A stretch of DNA of 64,000 nt from Branchiostoma floridae (Eukaryota; Chordata; Leptocardii; Amphioxiformes; Branchiostomatidae): NCBI RefSeq assembly GCF_000003815.2, contig NC_049994.1, forward strand, positions 13,914,067 to 13,978,066, written 5' to 3'. The notes under the pieces were generated by a model, which saw nothing but the letters and a program-made list of their open reading frames with translations, was not told the origin of the DNA and searched no databases. Of the stretch, positions 46,886-59,419 are shown piece by piece; the first letter of the stretch is position 1; each line of letters opens with the position of its first letter. Position numbers and translations under genes: made by a program.

Positions 46886-47480
46886 GGGCCTTCACACGGA
46901 AATCGAATTAGCAGGAATCAAGCCGAACCAGCCGGAATGAAGTATTTGCAAACTTCGTGTCACATTCGGGGCCATTCGGGTGGGAATTCCAAATGGGCCT
47001 TAAATCCCCTTCACACGAGAAGGAATGAGCCGGAATGCCGTCAGAATGAAAAATCTTGTCTATTCCTGTGGATTCGTAGTGCATTCTAGACATTCTTACA
47101 GCATTCGAAATATTCTTTCGGCCACATTCTGGCAGGATTCGAGGTGGCTTGCCGTTTCGGTTCTCCATCGAATGAGATAAGAATGTTTCGAATAATGTTA
47201 GAATGCCGTAGAATGCGGTCAGACTGCGGTCAGAATAGTTAGAATACACCAAGAATGCACTACGAATGCCATTCGATATTTCTCCACTTCGAATGCACCT
47301 CGACAGTTCTTAACATGTCAAAAACTTTCGAGCCAGCCAAAAGAACGGGGATGAATATCTCGAATGCAGTAAGAATGTTTAGAATACAGTACGAATTGCG
47401 AGGATATTGCCACGAATAGAAAAAAAATTTCATTCGGACGGCATTCCGGCTCATTCGTGCTCTCGTGTGAAGGGGGCTTA
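46886..47480. mobile_element. Compound inverted-repeat element rich in GAATG/CATTC
   Basis: Inner arms at about 47006-47050 and 47428-47477 are inverted copies (CCCCTTCACACGAGA, GAATGAGCCGGAATGCCGTC). A further diverged left end (GGGCCTTCACACGG) starts at about 46886. The interior repeats GAATG or CATTC dozens of times, CATTC mostly on the left and GAATG on the right, so the whole element can fold. Confidence 0.7.
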
Positions 47481-47488
47481 TACGTAGA

Positions 47489-47941
47489 TTTTATCAGCAC
47501 CGCACTGTACTCTGTCAGTTAATTCCTGGACTCGACAGACAAACACAGCTGTAGACACAGACACATAAGGTTTGTTTTAAATACTGATACCCAGACTTGT
47601 TTCATTAGCGCTAAACATTGCATGAGTTTGTGTTCATTGTTGCTCTGATGTGGACATCACTTTTCTTACGGGTACATTTTTCTGGCGACACTGTAAGTGG
47701 TGCAATTTAAGCCGTTACAAGTGACACTTAAAGAAGGAAAACACATAACAAAATGGCCGATTACAATAGAACAAGATACGTTTAGTCTTAAAACTGTCCT
47801 ATTTTCAGAAATGCATTATAAGTCATCTGGTGTCTATTGACTCTTTTCGGTCCCGTCATGGACACTTTGCCTTTGGAAGGTCGTTTGTAACTTTTATCAT
47901 CACCGCACTGTACTCTGTCAGTTAATTCCGGGACTTGACAG
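47489..47941 (+). repeat. Direct repeat pair of about 50 bp
   Basis: CACCGCACTGTACTCTGTCA and its flanks occur at 47494-47540 and 47902-47941, about 407 bp apart. Confidence 0.75.
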
Positions 47942-48120
47942 GGCTAGTGAGTGAGCTCCATTAGGGCACTAATGAACATGCTGTGGAACGGGTTATCGCG
48001 GGGATGTGCTCGAGTGAAGTCTCAACAGAACGTTTCCGCACGGCAAAACGTGACAGCGGTAAGCAAAATGCAAGGCGGTTCTGGCATGAAGTTCTTGGAA
48101 GGCATGGAGTATTACGACAA

Positions 48121-48440
48121 GATGGTGATGATGATGATGATGATGTTGGTGATGATGATAATGAGGATGATGGTGATGATGGTGACTGTGTTGATGACGT
48201 TGATGATGATGATAATGATGATGACTGTCTTGATGACATGGAGATGATAGTGATGATGATGATGATGATGACTGTCTTGATGACATGGAGATTGTGGTGA
48301 TGTTGATGACGGTGATGGTGATGATGATGATTTTGTTGATGGCAGTTGTGATGATGATGATATTGGTGGTGATGTTGATGATGATAACTGTTGATGACGG
48401 CCATGGTGATGATGATAATGTGATGGAAGTGGCGCTGATA
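48121..48440 (+). repeat. GATGAT-rich microsatellite
   Basis: About 300 bp of imperfect GAT/GTGATGAT repeats. It produces long spurious ORFs on both strands. Confidence 0.9.
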
Positions 48441-48507
48441 ATGTTAATGGTGTTTATAATGATAACGATGCAGCAAAGATAATGCATCTTACACATGCTG
48501 TAGATGT

Positions 48508-48517
48508 TACACACACA

Positions 48518-48562
<45 letters not shown>

Positions 48563-48571
48563 ACACACATC
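48508..48571 (+). repeat. CA microsatellite
   Basis: Near-uninterrupted CA dinucleotides. Confidence 0.92.
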
Positions 48572-48599
48572 TTACACACACATATCTACTACTGCAAAC

Positions 48600-50357
48600 T
48601 AGCATGAAGTTGATCACGCGTATGAATTCATCTTACCAAGCCGATGAAGCATGATTCACGCTAGACTGCGGCATTCTTCATCCAACGTGTCGATGGTAAA
48701 GTGAGAGGGCAAGTCAAACTACTAGTGTCGTCTCGATTTCCTTCCGCTGTTCAAAGGGTTGGTTGCACATCATCTCATATAACTCGTACGCATCTTTCCT
48801 TCAACAACTGGTCCGTACAGTACTCATTTCTTCTGTGTACTGAGGCTTGGTTACCGGTGTGTCTGTATTTTATGCTCAAAGGTTATCGTAATTATTTGAA
48901 TACACTGTCAGCTAGCATAGTGGGAGGAAGTGAGTGGGAAGATGGTGTCACGTACCGCTAAGTTCAGTTTTTCGAGAGAATGACATGAAGTATAGAAGTG
49001 TTAGAAGAAGTCGTTTGTAAAATAGGGCGGGCAGTCCACGTCAAGTGTTCAATGAAGGAGGTGACTATTTCACAGGGAAGTACTGATTTTATCTTTTGTT
49101 TAACAGTTACGTGTTTCTATACGTTGGTCGTAGTAGAGTGACATGAAGTGATCAGTGGACACATGAACTGTTAACCAAAACCGCATAAAGTTGAAGAAGA
49201 CATGGAAAACTCTAAATATTTCACGCAGGGTTGTGATCTTCGAACTCTTGGGGTATTTCCACCATGGTCATGATCTTAACTACATTTGTTGAACCTCTGT
49301 CATTGCCAGGGGACAATTTGCAAGCTAGCGCACTTGTCAGCATGATAGCACAAGTGTGTGGTATTTTTGGCGACTTATTTTTATGTTATCACAAAGGAAG
49401 CCTAGTAAGTAGTTAATAACTATAGGTAATCCTAACAGGGCATGCTAACAAGACAAACTTTAAACAACACCCATCGTTAGCGAAGGTTAGCCGTGACAAG
49501 TCGTTCAATGGAACATAACCAGCTGCCGCTGGGTGCCTGCGAAGCTTCGAAGTTGGTGTGATGGGCCGATCGTAGGGTGTTACATACATGTAATACAGTA
49601 CAGGCACAATATGTTATCAAATGTTAGCTGTCGTCAAAAGAACTTTCACTAAACCAATATATATTACGTAATCAATTGTCGTCATGTCCTCACAATTGTG
49701 TCACACCATCCCTACTCAGACAACATGCATCTTTCATTCTCGAGAAAGGTCTCCGGCGTTTTCGCTTCTGCACCTGTAGTTTTGCATAATTCTATATCAT
49801 GTTTATTCCTTCCAGGAAATAAGAATATGCAACCTCGCTAGCTGGAAAGCCTTACATTGACGTTATCAGGATGCGTAGGGAACCATTTTGTACATACGTA
49901 ACAACCGGCACGTCATCCGCGTGACTTTTACAGCTCTTTTATTCATCACAACACAACTAAACAAAAACCCGGCGTTACAGTTTTGCCGTCCAAGCGAGCG
50001 CTACTGAAACAGCATTTCCGTTTTGACCCATTTTTCCATATCCACCCCCAAGATAGCCAGTACTTTTCCACGTTGCATTTGGGATTCATCACAGTACATG
50101 TTTGACTTCCTTTTACTTTCAAGTCTAGTGGGATGAAGCAAAGAAGAAAACACTATCCAGTTACTACTTACACCCACCACGGTAGAGAAAGGACTCCAGC
50201 AATAAGCAATGGCAGAAAAGGTTGTGAGTTATTTCTACAATTTCCTTGCCCTGTCGTTGTGAATGTTTAGTCCCCAGAGTGTTCTTGACACATTTCGTAC
50301 CCACTTGTAGTAGCGGATGTTGTAGAAATCGTTGTTATACATGTATTTTTTCCTCAG
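48600..50357. other. No recognised feature
   Basis: No repeat border or exon is supportable in this stretch, which precedes the candidate exon at 50358. Confidence 0.4.
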
Positions 50358-50427
50358 GATGACGAGAGAAGACAGGAGATCTGTGCCGGTGCTGCTATTT
50401 GTTCCGTATTCACCAAGCTTATTAAAG
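50358..50427 (+). CDS. Candidate exon of an unrecognised gene
   Basis: 70 nt between tttttcctcag and ATTAAAG|gtaaga, phase 0 to 1, fully open: DDERRQEICAGAAICSVFTK then LIK. Both splice sites are near consensus. Its exit phase matches the entry phase of 53982. The protein family is not recognised. Confidence 0.5.
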
Positions 50428-50999
50428 GTAAGATGCATTTATTCATGCCCCTTCTTCCGTTTCATCAAGTCTTGTCGAGCTAAGAGATCGGGAAGGAATA
50501 TTTCAAGTCTCCTGCTGTGTGTAAAAGAATCGTTGATCTTCGGCAATTTGCATTTTGAAAGAAAAATTAATTGCATACAAGATTGGTGTGCTGGTGAAAG
50601 ACAAAGGCGTTTCCCACAGGAAATGCAATTTTCATGTTTTCCCCTATTCATCTGTTCTATGTTTGTCCCCAGTGGAATAAAAAGACAAATTTACAAAACA
50701 CTTTAGCATTCATGCTTAGTACGGAAAGTTGGCATGCTACATTTTTCATTTGTATTTGCATTTGCTGTGAAATCAAAAATATTTAGATTCTTATATGTGT
50801 ATTTCACGTGGACTGCCCATAGAATTGGTGATTTTTTTGCCCTCTGTAAATTGACGGTCACATGCACTCGACAATGTCCGGATCTATACATTTGACTTCC
50901 TGTAACAATGGCAGTACTTAAATCAATGCCGGTGGCGATGGATGTCCTTTCCCGGAATTAGCTTAGTAATCTACTCCACGTCCAAGTAATGTATTTTAT

Positions 51000-53980
51000 G
51001 TTGGCATGCCATGTCCAGAATCGGAAGACACGTGTACTAGTATGACTACAAAGTTTGTGTCTTGTTGCTAGATCATTCTTTATGAGTTGTACATGTTGTA
51101 AATGTTGGTATGATTTGAAATAACAACTCAAATTTTTGGATGCCTGCGCGCCGAGGTAAAATCTCTTTTCTCCGTTTACGTCCACTTCACTTTTTAACTA
51201 ACAACGAATATCATCATTGAACAGTTTCGTCTGGTCGTAAACCAATTGATCAATTCACATCGGGTCCTTCTTACCAACCGAAAGTAGCTGATCATTTTTG
51301 CCATGAAGTACTTAAGCGTAACAGATAGAGGGACCAGCAGGTGTTTAGTCTTGATTGTGCAAAAAGAATTGTAATAGCCAATGAATCGAAATTTTCTTTT
51401 ACAATCTGATGTTCGTTCTTTAGGTAAACAAGGTCAGTATTTGTTCATTGAGTATTCGGCGCTCTAAAATATGCGAACTTTAATTACATAAAGTTAAAGT
51501 TACATGCTAAGGGCATGCATTTCACACTTGTAGGGATGTTGAGTTCTGAAATGATCTTCAGTTTGTTGTGAAAAAATGGCAGGATCAATTTTCGAATTAT
51601 TTTGATTAGATGCGCGCGCATATAAATATGTGCATTAATTTTTGTGTGTTTTTCCTTGAATCTTGAATACAAATTTCTACAGGAACATAATCCAGTTTTG
51701 CAATGTCTCATAGGACTTCTATTAAAAAACAGCGCCAAATCACTTAGAGAGCCATCCTGATAAAAAAAAGTGGAGACAAACAAGTAATAGTGTTTCGGAT
51801 AATTTTTCATTAAGTAACCCTCTAAGTAGCCCATCATTTTCGGCAAGCATTGCATAAAAAACACATTGAAGCGCTGTTTACTATTTTTGCTATTTTGACT
51901 TCTGAATCATATTATTGCAACACTTTTTCAAAAAGGTTGGGAATGCCCGGTCGTTGCAACATGTTACGCTGCTAATATACTCAGTCTGCTTTATTATCGC
52001 AGAACACGCGTCAAATGTACATAGATCAATGTACCTTAACAGTAAATGAAGCTCCACATTTTCTCTATCTATCTTAATGAGGATTACACCGTAAAAACAT
52101 TGTCCTTGGCTATCCGTGTCTAATCTGATGTCCTTCCCTTGCCTTTGAGATAACTAAGATTCCCGTAAACGGATTTACCTTGCAATGTACGTAAAGTTTC
52201 GACCACCGTAAATATTTTAGTAAATAATACTTAAAATTAGGGTTGATGCACGTAACATCCCAATTTTTTCATAGCAAGGGCTATATTCTCATATACGAAA
52301 CCACATTGTTTTCAAACACATATAAAGAGACAACGCACTGTGTTGGACGGAGAACTCTTGCTTCAAAGCAAACACAACACGATTTTGTAACATTCTTGTA
52401 TACGGACCTTATTTGAGAGAAAGATGTGGATTAAAAACATTTCCACTGATGCTTCCGTCCATCCAAGTTCTTGCTGTCTGTATTTTATCATCATCAGTTG
52501 CTTCATTACGTCGTACATCTACGGTAAAAGAAAGGATTCATTATGTTGAAAAACACACTGACCCTCGGACAAGGATAGGAACTATATGGCCAGAAAGTTC
52601 TCGCCATTTTGACACAGCGATGTAAAAAAAATATATACCGCTTTATTTATGAACAATTTCACACGAATTTCCCATCGACAGCATCCTATCCGTAATCGTG
52701 CGTCCTAAATGTGAGGCTATGTTTACTGCATGTCTATTTCACACACGCTTAGTGTCGACCATAAATGGGCATAAAGAGGGTCTCATCGTCAAAATTCCAC
52801 GGAGCGCCTTCTCATAAACAGTGCTCAAAACCTCCGGACAAAGATGATGCTTGGTATTTATGAGATGGCCTGAACTTTGATCTGCCGTTACGTCGTAAGG
52901 TAGAGGTCTGTCCGCGTCGAAAATTACTCCATGATTACCCTCATCCAGCAGCATATGAAACCTTAATGGGTAGACTGATGTCACTCAATTTTTTATGGCC
53001 CGAAAGAGTCTGTGAGCCTGGTATGGCACCATACGAACTAAGGGCGAAATTCCTTTCAAAGTGGGTCGGAGATGACCAGTTTCTGCTGGTCTCCTCCTGC
53101 ACTTAGCAAGGTTGAATGTCTGGCGCCGTATGGGCTGGGGGTGGATTTTGTAGCTTAGGTTGAGAATCTCTTGGCTAACGTCCGATTGTCATTGACGACC
53201 TTCAGGATACATCAAATACAGTTCTTGGTTAAGTACTTATGGGGTTGCTTACTTCTATTCAATATCACCATCATGTTCTCAATGTTCTTTTGATTAAAAA
53301 GCCCATTTATCCCATCAGCTTACAGCATTTTTAAGTTTTCTACGATGATGTCCTGAAGCTCCCGTGTTTTATGAGTACTGCTCATCCTTGATGTCGTCAC
53401 TATAGGGATTTGCGTTGATTGGGTGATAAAGGTTACTCAGGTCTACGTAATGTTGCTATGGCAATATGTAAATTAAGGAACGGACAATGGGTAGGTAATA
53501 ACTACGTTACCGATACTGCCGCACTATTCAATACTTTGACGTAAGCAGGATGCACTCAACATAATACGGAATATGCGATTAGTTTATTAATGTAAAAGGC
53601 ACTGAACATTTAGCAAGTAATGTCAAGGCAGGAATTTTAAGTTGAAGGAGATTTTAGTATGAAGAAGTTCATTAAAGTACTGATTGCTATGCTTGAAGGT
53701 TGCATATTTTATCCCTTAATGCCTTCTTGGCAGGGAGAAAAGCAAGGTTTTTCCAAATGAACTTTCCTGCAAAATTTGATCAAAGAATAAGAGTTGACGT
53801 TGAACTTTTTAGACAACTGCGTCACCAACTAATACACATGCGTCAACGTGACGCTTTAAACAATATTCACGCGCAGAAATCTGCCTTTCAAGGCTTCCTG
53901 ATGGCATCTGGGCAAAAGGCCAAGAGATAGCGATCTTGAGAAAGAAGCAAGACATTCCATTATCTTGTCTGTCTTCCCCA
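51000..53980. other. No recognised feature
   Basis: Anonymous AT-rich sequence between two candidate exons. No repeat border was found. Confidence 0.4.
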
Positions 53981-53981
53981 G

Positions 53982-54064
53982 GCGGTGAAGTTTATTCCAA
54001 CTCCTCAGGACCGCGTGTAGACAGTCTGGCTCGTGGCCGTTATCACCTTGAACATTATGAGAAG
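53982..54064 (+). CDS. Candidate exon of an unrecognised gene
   Basis: 83 nt after a strong acceptor (cttgtctgtcttccccag), with a weaker donor GAGAAG|gtgcag, phase 1 to 0. Joined to 50358-50427 the frame reads LIKGGEVYSNSSGPRVDSLA then RGRYHLEHYEK. The composition looks coding, but no family is recognised. Confidence 0.5.
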
Positions 54065-56690
54065 GTGCAGGTCACAAAAGTCAGCATCTTGCTAGCCAGA
54101 CTCACATAAGCCGATAGCTTGAGTAAATGTGCTATTTTCCCTAAGCATCGCAGTCGAGATGTTTCTCAGAGAAGCGGTAGTGAATATGTTGCCTGGAGAC
54201 CCAGATTGACTGGACATCGGAGGGTATTTTAGCTGGAGTGCTTTCTATATTATCCTTTGTCGTTGATATTGTTATAGGTCAAGGACCATTAAGTAGTTCT
54301 AGAATAGATACTGTTACCGTTCAGTTCAGTTTAAGGATGCGTTGTCCTTGAAACGCCCTTAAGTTGAAGCAAAATGCTCTCAAGTAGGACACCGCATGGT
54401 CTCCCTGAAAAGTGTGACTACGGCTTGCTCCTAGGATCCTTGCATGGTAAATTACTAGTACTGTAATTTTTACCACTTATCATACCGTAGGGTGCTTCTG
54501 TCGCAATTAAGGCAAAGGCAAATCAGCGTAGCAATAGATTAGCAGAGTGACAATTTTCTTGCATATCAAAAAGTTCAAAGTCATCCGAACGTTTATTAGA
54601 CTGGTTGATAGTTGAGAGTTTTGTATTCTTTCGCTTACTTTTGTCAATGGAAACTAAATTTAGTGAGCAGTTACAGACAAGTGGGACATTAAGCATGCAT
54701 CGGGTAAATTTCAGCCTCTTTATCCATGGTTTGAAATATCCAATGAAGGATGAATACGATTAACAGCTTCTCTTCTTCTGTAACGGTGGATACAGGATTG
54801 CACGCTGTAGTTATTCAGCAATGTTTTAAGCAAGTCTCGTTTAAAATTTGATAGTAACAAAATGCAAATTATTCACACTTTGGAGCGTAGAACTTTCCTA
54901 TCAAATGTGTAGGGCGCTTTTCCTTATCCATATCAAATTGTTGTTAAACGTGCATGCATGTTAAAAGTGATTCAAACATTGTTTGCTCTGATACAAAACA
55001 TAGACACACATATGACAACAGTGAAGATTTACCCGTAGGTTGTATCTTGATTTTACATTATCACACATAAGCCCTTTAATATTTCAGTACCAGTACCAAT
55101 AACATCGCTTTCAATATACAGTGTCATACTTCTTCATCGTATCATGCTTCCTAATGAAGTCTTGCTGTCAGAACACGATTATAACATTGTGCACACCTCA
55201 TGACATTGCCGCCAGCGTTGGCAATGACATTCCAACGTATCATCCACCCTGTAGGATTAGTGTTAAGCTGCGCTGTCAAAACGGCTACTTCTCAAACTTT
55301 GAAAAGTTACTTTTGAAGTATACTTCTCCCAAGGGCGAAAGCGTTGACTTTAAGCCCAGCTTTTTGCATTGACCTTTTCGGGTCTGCTCAGAGTAAATGT
55401 TAACGCTGGCGTCGAGAATCCCCATCGTTCGTGCGTGGAGGATTGCCTTTGTATGGTCTCTCCTATCTCAGTCGACCACCTTACACGGCGGAACCAAGAC
55501 GAATCCGCTTTAAGAGGAGACAGCATCACAGGGCTTGGAGGTGGAATACACACAACAATGTACGCGATTATATGTAGAGCTCCGTTACTTAGAACATGCG
55601 TCATCCATGAGCATCTGAAGGACATTAGGTAGAACATGTCGAGATGATTCATTCAGTTAGCAACCGTCTCCGTAAACTGTCAATCCACGGACGTGCGTTT
55701 CCATAAGAAGTGTTCCAGAAAAGTCGACGGGGCTCGCCCTCACGGAATGAAAATGTGAAATGGAGTCTTTTAGCAGATTCCAGAGGATTCGCTGAAGAAT
55801 TCTCTGTGATCAATGTTTTATGCTGTGCTGCGAATCCACAGATTACAATTGAGGGCATCGCCCCCACTGGCAATTTAGCTTTGCCTTGTAGCCAGAACTA
55901 TAATCACTCAATTGCAATGTTGGGATTTCTTCTTTTGAAGTGCTTTGAGCTGGAAAGTCTGAGGTATCAGCGTCCCCCCTCTAATACAGGCGTTGACGCA
56001 CGCCGCACACTTTCGCATCCAACTGCGAGTTTTATCACGTCGGAATGAACTAAACTTGGGGATTAACTGTTCGGCACAGCGGATTTGAAAACACTTACCG
56101 ACTGACGGGAGTTTTTTGAAAGTAGGGGATCTGATGGAAAGAAGATGGCGCCTAGTTTTACCAAGGGCACCTTCGAATGGCAATGCTTTGTACATAACGC
56201 AACTGTGAATTCTTTAGCTACAGAGAAGAGATATAAAAAGTGCAGTGAGTCAACAACGTCCCTATTGCTACACAAAAGAACCGTTTTGAAGGAGATTTTT
56301 TGGCATCTTTTTGCTTTCTGCTAATGGCATTGCCAAACATTTAAGTCGTTATGTTAAATTAAATGGGTACCTGCAGCTGATTTCGGTCGGGAAGGTAAAA
56401 GACTGTCTTTACCTTATGTCTGCACTGTGTGTGTGGCACTGTTGATATAAGTTACAAAACTTGAGTGCAGTGCCACATTGTCCTCGCTTGTCCAAAAGCA
56501 AAATAGAACAAACATTTAAGCGCAGAGTGTATTGTCGTACAATCATCGTACGCATACAATCGCAAAGTGAGAGAATCTCTGGACAGTCGTGCAAAACTCA
56601 TCTGACAGGGTACAGAAAGGTAGTCTTAGATCATTGTTGGCGATTGTTTCTGTCACAAGCCTGTTTGAACACTCCACGACATCAAAATCA
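54065..56690. other. No recognised feature
   Basis: ORFs up to 112 codons occur on both strands (for example 55369-55632, 55710-56048) without splice context or recognisable sequence. Confidence 0.35.
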
Positions 56691-56696
56691 TGCCAC

Positions 56697-56815
56697 AGCC
56701 TAACCAACGGCGTAAATTTGACCTGAAGTCTGGAGGTTCTAGGTCTAAATCCCCGATAGGCTCTGTCGCTCTGACGTTGTATCCTTGGGAGAAGCACCTA
56801 ACTTGAGTACTTTAA
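56697..56815 (+). mobile_element. tRNA-derived SINE, degraded
   Basis: CTAACCAACGGCGTAAATTT (A-box region) and GTTCTAGGTCTAAATCCCC (B-box region) are followed by a SINE body with GTTGTATCCTTGGGAGAAGC. Confidence 0.55.
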
Positions 56816-57278
56816 TAGCCAGGAACGTACCTCTCAGACAGAACGTCAAATGGACGTCCTGTTTTTGAGCTGAGGAGAGCCACGCAGTACACTTATGAAA
56901 AAGAGTAGGGGAGTCCGGTATGAGTGGTTGAAAACCTTACAGTCATATGGCCGCACCCGGAGCTAGTCTGGCTACAAAGAGGGCAAGGCGTAACTGTTAG
57001 AACAATTCACATATAAGTACTACAACGAGTTTTCAATAATTATACAACAGAAATATGAGTCAGTAAACGGCATCAAGGATGTTGTATTTCAATAATGGCC
57101 TATAAATTCAACCATGATGGTAAAAACGTTGCTGTCAAATCTAGTGATAAACTTAGTGCACTACTCACATTGCAAAGGAGTTCTACTTCATCCACATCGT
57201 CATTAAGAGCAATAGGAGATCATTTGAAAATGAAAAGAGAAGTAAAGCGAGATTTTATTCTAGCTATGGTGCCTCTGA

Positions 57279-57279
<1 letters not shown>

Positions 57280-57325
<46 letters not shown>
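57280..57325 (+). repeat. AT microsatellite
   Basis: Uninterrupted AT dinucleotides over about 45 bp. Confidence 0.95.
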
Positions 57326-57328
<3 letters not shown>

Positions 57329-58449
57329 GTCCATAGACATAGATATACAAACCTACCTAGCCGTAAGGATGCCTATATACATTTTTCAATCTACTAGTAG
57401 TCTAATCGGTTTACTTGTTCAAAAATCGGTCATTGCATTCATAGCTGCGGTGTAAATATTAGATAGGTCCAAGCGAACTCTGGCGAACAAGCGAAGGCAT
57501 TCTGAGAACTGGGTCCTGCTGTGTCACCCACGCATCTGTTATAAAAAAGATCCTATTAAGTAAAGCCATTAACAAAGTTGTCCTGTTGCGTTTCGGGATA
57601 CGGAATCATGTAAATAGCATTTTTATCACTTCCTTTCAGTTAACTGAGTTATATTCTGGGACTTCCCAACGATTGTTCTTTGATCTCCCTCCTGTGGATA
57701 ACAAAGTTGTAACATCGGCAGCTATGTAGCTGTCTGTATGAATGCATCACCATAGTGTGATACAAGTCCCAGAGTAGCTAATCACTATCTTTGAAAATGT
57801 GTACACTTGCTGACAAGCTACATAATTATGTCCCGCAATTTCGTAATCCCTAATCGGTTATACGGCAAGTCTTCGACGTCTACCACACCGTTGGTGCTTG
57901 TCGTTCCTCCAGGAACAGGCCACATGTGTTCTACAATTGTTCGTGATGCGTTGTCGTGATGACTTACACGGACCACCCCCCCCCCCTCAAAATCGTACGG
58001 AGACCCGCTACGAATATGACTGCGCCATATGTAACGCTCAGAATACAAGACCAGAAAACGTACGAAATACACACTGGTCGGCAGACACTCCACCTCAACC
58101 CATACGTTACCGTCCTTCATTGAAAGCGACGTTCATTTTCATCATGACACTTTGGTTCAGTGTACCTTTGAACGTCTGCCAGGAGTTAGTAACGTTTTGT
58201 TCCTTTTGGAAGGAAACCATGGGATTATAAACGATTTGTGACGACACTATGAACGATATGTGATCCCGAAGCTCCATGTCACGCTTCATGAGTGGAACTC
58301 GAAACCATCCCTACCAAACATCAACACGGAAGTGGCTGTGGGGGAGTGTGGTTTATTATACTGCTTGATGTTGTTTCCGGTCGAATATTTTATTTTTCTC
58401 TCTTTTATAAAGACTTCATAGAAATTAGGATGGATTCACATTCGATGAG

Positions 58450-58650
58450 AGGCCATTTTGGCACTTTACCGGACATCATGAATCTATACCAATATATTCT
58501 GTTACGTTAGGGTATAAAGGACAGGATATCGCTTTAGAAATAAGGATTAAGTCATTTCCGTTGAAAGGTTGCTTTGAAACTTTGCCAGATATTGTAAATT
58601 CAACTCTATATCTTCTATCACGTTGTGGTATAAAGAGCAATGTACCTTTT
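58450..58650 (+). repeat. Two-copy degenerate tandem repeat of about 115 bp
   Basis: TTTACCGGACATCATGAATC, TATATTCTGTTACGTTAGGG and GTATAAAGGACA (58468-58525) recur diverged at 58582-58645 (TTTGCCAGATATTGTAAATT, TATCACGTTGTGGTATAAAGAG). Confidence 0.65.
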
Positions 58651-59136
58651 ACAGGTAAGTATACATGTACTTCAGTGGCCATTTTACAGCCATTACCCTT
58701 ACAAAGTTCAGTATCCTTTGTACTTCTTTGCTCGGACTCTTAGTTCTCCAAGTAATTGTACGTGTGTGGATTTGCTTCCATGTTTCTTTTATTAATATCC
58801 GGTGTCCTTTTTGGCAGTTCTCGGTCAATTCATTTAGTCTTTTATGTAGTGATATTCTGTATATTTTTCGAATCCATCTTTTTCTGTCGATCCATGGTTT
58901 ACACACTATGACCTTTGTGACATCATTTTTTTCTGCCTGAAGTCTAAGTAATCATAGTCTGATTAATCTCTAATATAGCAACCAATAGTTGTAAGTCAAA
59001 CGTCTTTCATGTGAAGTTACTACGGCACTAGTCAACTCAAGTTTTACTGTCAATTTTGTGCGTTAGTGTGGTATGTATAGTTTGAGAGAAATGTTATCAT
59101 TGTGTGAAGAGCAGTGTACAAAATACTTTTCTGAGC

Positions 59137-59415
59137 CAAGGTTGCACAGTGTGGTTGCACAACTAAATTTCAAGTTGCACCACCTACGATTCACTAATTT
59201 CTGAAAAAAGGTACAATACATACATGTTTGGCTGATAGGAAATGGAGCTGCCTAGGTCCATTTATTTCTTCTAAGTAAATTGACAACAAAATCGAGTTCT
59301 GAGGCTCAAAATCTAAGTTGCACCCTATGCAACATGAGTTTAGAAGTAGGTTGCACCAAGCAAAAAGTGGTTGCAATGTGCAAGTGTGCAAGTGGGTATT
59401 TTGCACGCTGGAAGA
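59137..59415. mobile_element. MITE-like cluster of GGTTGCAC motifs
   Basis: GTTGCAC or its near variants occur about seven times (59140-59180 and 59310-59400), concentrated near both ends of a 280-bp block. The form is like the motif-studded MITEs at 9863 and 13920. Ends are not defined. Confidence 0.5.
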
Positions 59416-59419
59416 GTCA

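Noticed and set aside
47951..48568. Long histidine/aspartate-rich ORFs on both strands
   Set aside because: They are translations of GATGAT and CA microsatellites.
55350..56048. Cluster of ORFs of 87-112 codons on both strands
   Set aside because: No splice context, no recognised motif, and lengths are compatible with chance.
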